NCBI GenBank assembly: GCA_023427085.1 | Contig: JAEZBO010000057.1 | Span: 1 to 7,916 of the forward strand | Reading direction: 5' to 3' | Source of the DNA: Pseudomonadota bacterium | Lineage (GTDB): Bacteria > Pseudomonadota > Gammaproteobacteria > Burkholderiales > Burkholderiaceae_B | Length of the DNA: 7,916 nt | Shown here: piece by piece, positions 6,694 through 7,916 of the stretch | Position numbering within the stretch: position 1 is the stretch's first letter | Layout of the letters: each line of letters starts with the position of its first letter | The notes under the pieces: model-generated | What the model was told of the DNA's origin: nothing | The model's database searches: none | The model's input: the letters and a program-made list of their open reading frames with translations, nothing else | Position numbers and translations under genes: made by a program

Positions 6694-7916
6694 TCAAGCC
6701 TTGATCTTGAAACCGTCCGCATAGGCGGCCGGATCGCTGCCGTCCCAGCTCACGCCGTCGATCAGCTTGCTGCTGCGCATCTCGGCCGACGGCAGCGGCG
6801 CGCCGGCGGCGCTGGCGGCCTGCTTGTAGATGTCGATGCGATTGACCTGGCGCGCCACGGCCAGGTAGTCGGGATGCTCCTTGAGCAGGCCCCAGCGTTT
6901 GTGCTGGGTCAGGAACCACATGCCATCGCTCAGGTACGGAAAGCCGACCATCCCGTCCCGGTAGAACTGCATCGCATGCGCGTCGTCCCACTTCTTGCCC
7001 AGGCCGTCCTCGTAGACACCCAGCATGCGGTCGGTGATCGCCGACGCGGCGGTGTTGACGTACGAGCGCGCGGCGATCGTCTCGGCGGTCTTGCGACGGT
7101 TCTCGGGCGAGGCATCGATCCACTTGCCGGCCTCGATGATCGCGGCCGTCACCGCGCGGGCGGTGTTCGGATGGCGGGCGACGAAGTCGGCCGAGGTGCC
7201 CAGCACCTTTTCGGGGTGGTCCTGCCAGATCTGCTGGGTCGTCACGCCGGTGAAGCCGATCTTGTCGAGGATCGCGCGCGCGCCCCACGGCTCGCCGACG
7301 CAGAAGCCGTCCATGTTGCCCACGCGCATGTTGGCCACCATCTGCGGCGGCGGCACGGTGATGATCTTGGCGTCCTTCATCGGATCGATGCCGTGGCTGG
7401 CCAGCCAGTAGTACAGCCACATCGCGTGGGTGCCGGTCGGGAAGGTCTGCGCGAACGTGAACTCGCGCTCCTTCTTTGCCATCAACGCGGCCAGCGTCTG
7501 GCCGTCGGTGGCGCCGGCCTCGCGCAGCTGGTTCGACAGCGTGATGGCCTGGCCATTCTGGTTCAGCGTCATCAGCACCGCCATGTCCTTGCGCGGCCCG
7601 CCCACGCCCAGGTGCATGCCGTATATCAGCCCGTACAGCACATGCGCGAAGTCCAGCTCGCCGTTGACCAGCTTGTCGCGCACGCCGGCCCACGAGGCCT
7701 CCTTGGTCGGCACGATCTTGACGCCGTACTTCTGGTCGATGCCCAGCACCGAGGCCATCACCACCGAGGCACAGTCGGTCAGCGGGATGAAGCCGATGCG
7801 CACCTCGGCCTTCTCGGGCGCATCCGACCCGGCGGCCCAGGCGCCGGCGCGCACCAGCGGGTCGACCAGCGTCAGCAGACCGGCGCCGGCCGCGGCGCGC
7901 GCCGTCTGGCCCAGCC
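6694..7916 (-). CDS. nrtA: Periplasmic nitrate-binding protein, CmpA/NrtA family (partial, N-terminus beyond right edge)
   Basis: Binds nitrate (possibly also nitrite) in the periplasm and delivers it to NrtB. The frame stays open to the right edge, giving 406 complete codons. The visible start is the end of a signal peptide: an Ala/Gly/Leu-rich stretch (ARAAAGAGLLTLV), then AGAWA and a likely cleavage before AGSDAPEK. The twin-Arg or Sec n-region lies outside the window, so export route is undetermined. The GTG at 7854 is an internal Val codon in the signal peptide, not a start. Putative nitrate-contact residues, by position in the family pattern, are Trp in EASWAGVRD (7690-7692), Gln in NQNGQAI, His in TGTHAMWL and Lys in DHPEK. 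As I recall, these match Trp102, Gln155, His196 and Lys269 of Synechocystis NrtA, whose Lys is replaced in the bicarbonate-binding CmpA. That favours nitrate as ligand. The stop is at 6696-6694. It is the first gene visible in the operon; any promoter is further right. Confidence 0.95.
   Translation of the reverse strand, partial: LGQTARAAAGAGLLTLVDPLVRAGAWAAGSDAPEKAEVRIGFIPLTDCASVVMASVLGIDQKYGVKIVPTKEASWAGVRDKLVNGELDFAHVLYGLIYGMHLGVGGPRKDMAVLMTLNQNGQAITLSNQLREAGATDGQTLAALMAKKEREFTFAQTFPTGTHAMWLYYWLASHGIDPMKDAKIITVPPPQMVANMRVGNMDGFCVGEPWGARAILDKIGFTGVTTQQIWQDHPEKVLGTSADFVARHPNTARAVTAAIIEAGKWIDASPENRRKTAETIAARSYVNTAASAITDRMLGVYEDGLGKKWDDAHAMQFYRDGMVGFPYLSDGMWFLTQHKRWGLLKEHPDYLAVARQVNRIDIYKQAASAAGAPLPSAEMRSSKLIDGVSWDGSDPAAYADGFKIKA
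7414..7439. repeat. 26 bp perfect direct repeat, copy 2 (in nrtA)
   Basis: Second copy of the repeat at 4334-4359, in the same orientation and about 3.1 kb away. Flanking DNA is also similar; for example 4120-4145 and 7202-7227 are close matches around the HPEK codons. Confidence 0.85.

Noticed and set aside
7852..7854. GTG as start codon of nrtA
   Set aside because: The open frame continues upstream through a hydrophobic signal-peptide stretch to the edge. Starting here would leave the binding protein without an export signal.
1..7916. Promoter, NtrC or Nas regulator sites, antiterminator leader, terminators
   Set aside because: All junctions inside the window are 37 bp or shorter or overlapping, and both operon ends lie outside it. 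No convincing sigma-54 or sigma-70 element or terminator is visible.

Overview
The window is one continuous stretch of a nitrate assimilation operon. Every real gene lies on the minus strand, so transcription runs from right to left. Base composition is very GC-rich, roughly 70 percent by eye, with strong G/C preference at third codon positions. Together with the gene set and protein style this suggests a high-GC proteobacterium, most likely a betaproteobacterium (Burkholderiales-like). That placement is inference, because no rRNA or other phylogenetic marker is present.

Layout in transcription order: (1) 7916-6694, nrtA/nasF-type periplasmic nitrate-binding protein, with its 5' end cut off by the window edge; (2) 6656-5820, nrtB/nasE permease; (3) 5815-3566, an NrtC-type protein fusing an ABC ATPase to a second, cytoplasmic NrtA-like domain through a long Ala/Ser/Asp-rich linker; (4) 3553-2288, an NAD(P)H/FAD oxidoreductase of the NasC/NirB N-terminal type; (5) 2295-1, nasA, the molybdenum assimilatory nitrate reductase, with its 3' end cut off by the left edge. 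Junctions are tight: 37, 4 and 12 bp gaps, then an 8 bp overlap. Each internal start has a visible ribosome-binding site. No stretch over 300 bases lacks a gene, and no promoter, terminator, RNA gene, mobile element or CRISPR array is visible.

How it works together: NrtA captures nitrate in the periplasm, NrtB and the ATPase import it, the flavoprotein supplies electrons from NAD(P)H, and NasA reduces nitrate to nitrite. The order matches Klebsiella nasFEDCBA with one gap: the siroheme nitrite reductase (NasB) expected between NasC and NasA is absent, and those two genes overlap. Nitrite reduction must be encoded elsewhere.

The most notable object is the fusion ATPase. It is the only ATPase gene seen. 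Its extra domain keeps the apparent nitrate-contact residues, and the domain begins with a copy of the sequence that follows the signal-peptide cleavage site in NrtA. This points to capture of a duplicated nrtA as a cytoplasmic sensor domain. The architecture is known from cyanobacterial NrtC, so I do not claim a wholly new system.
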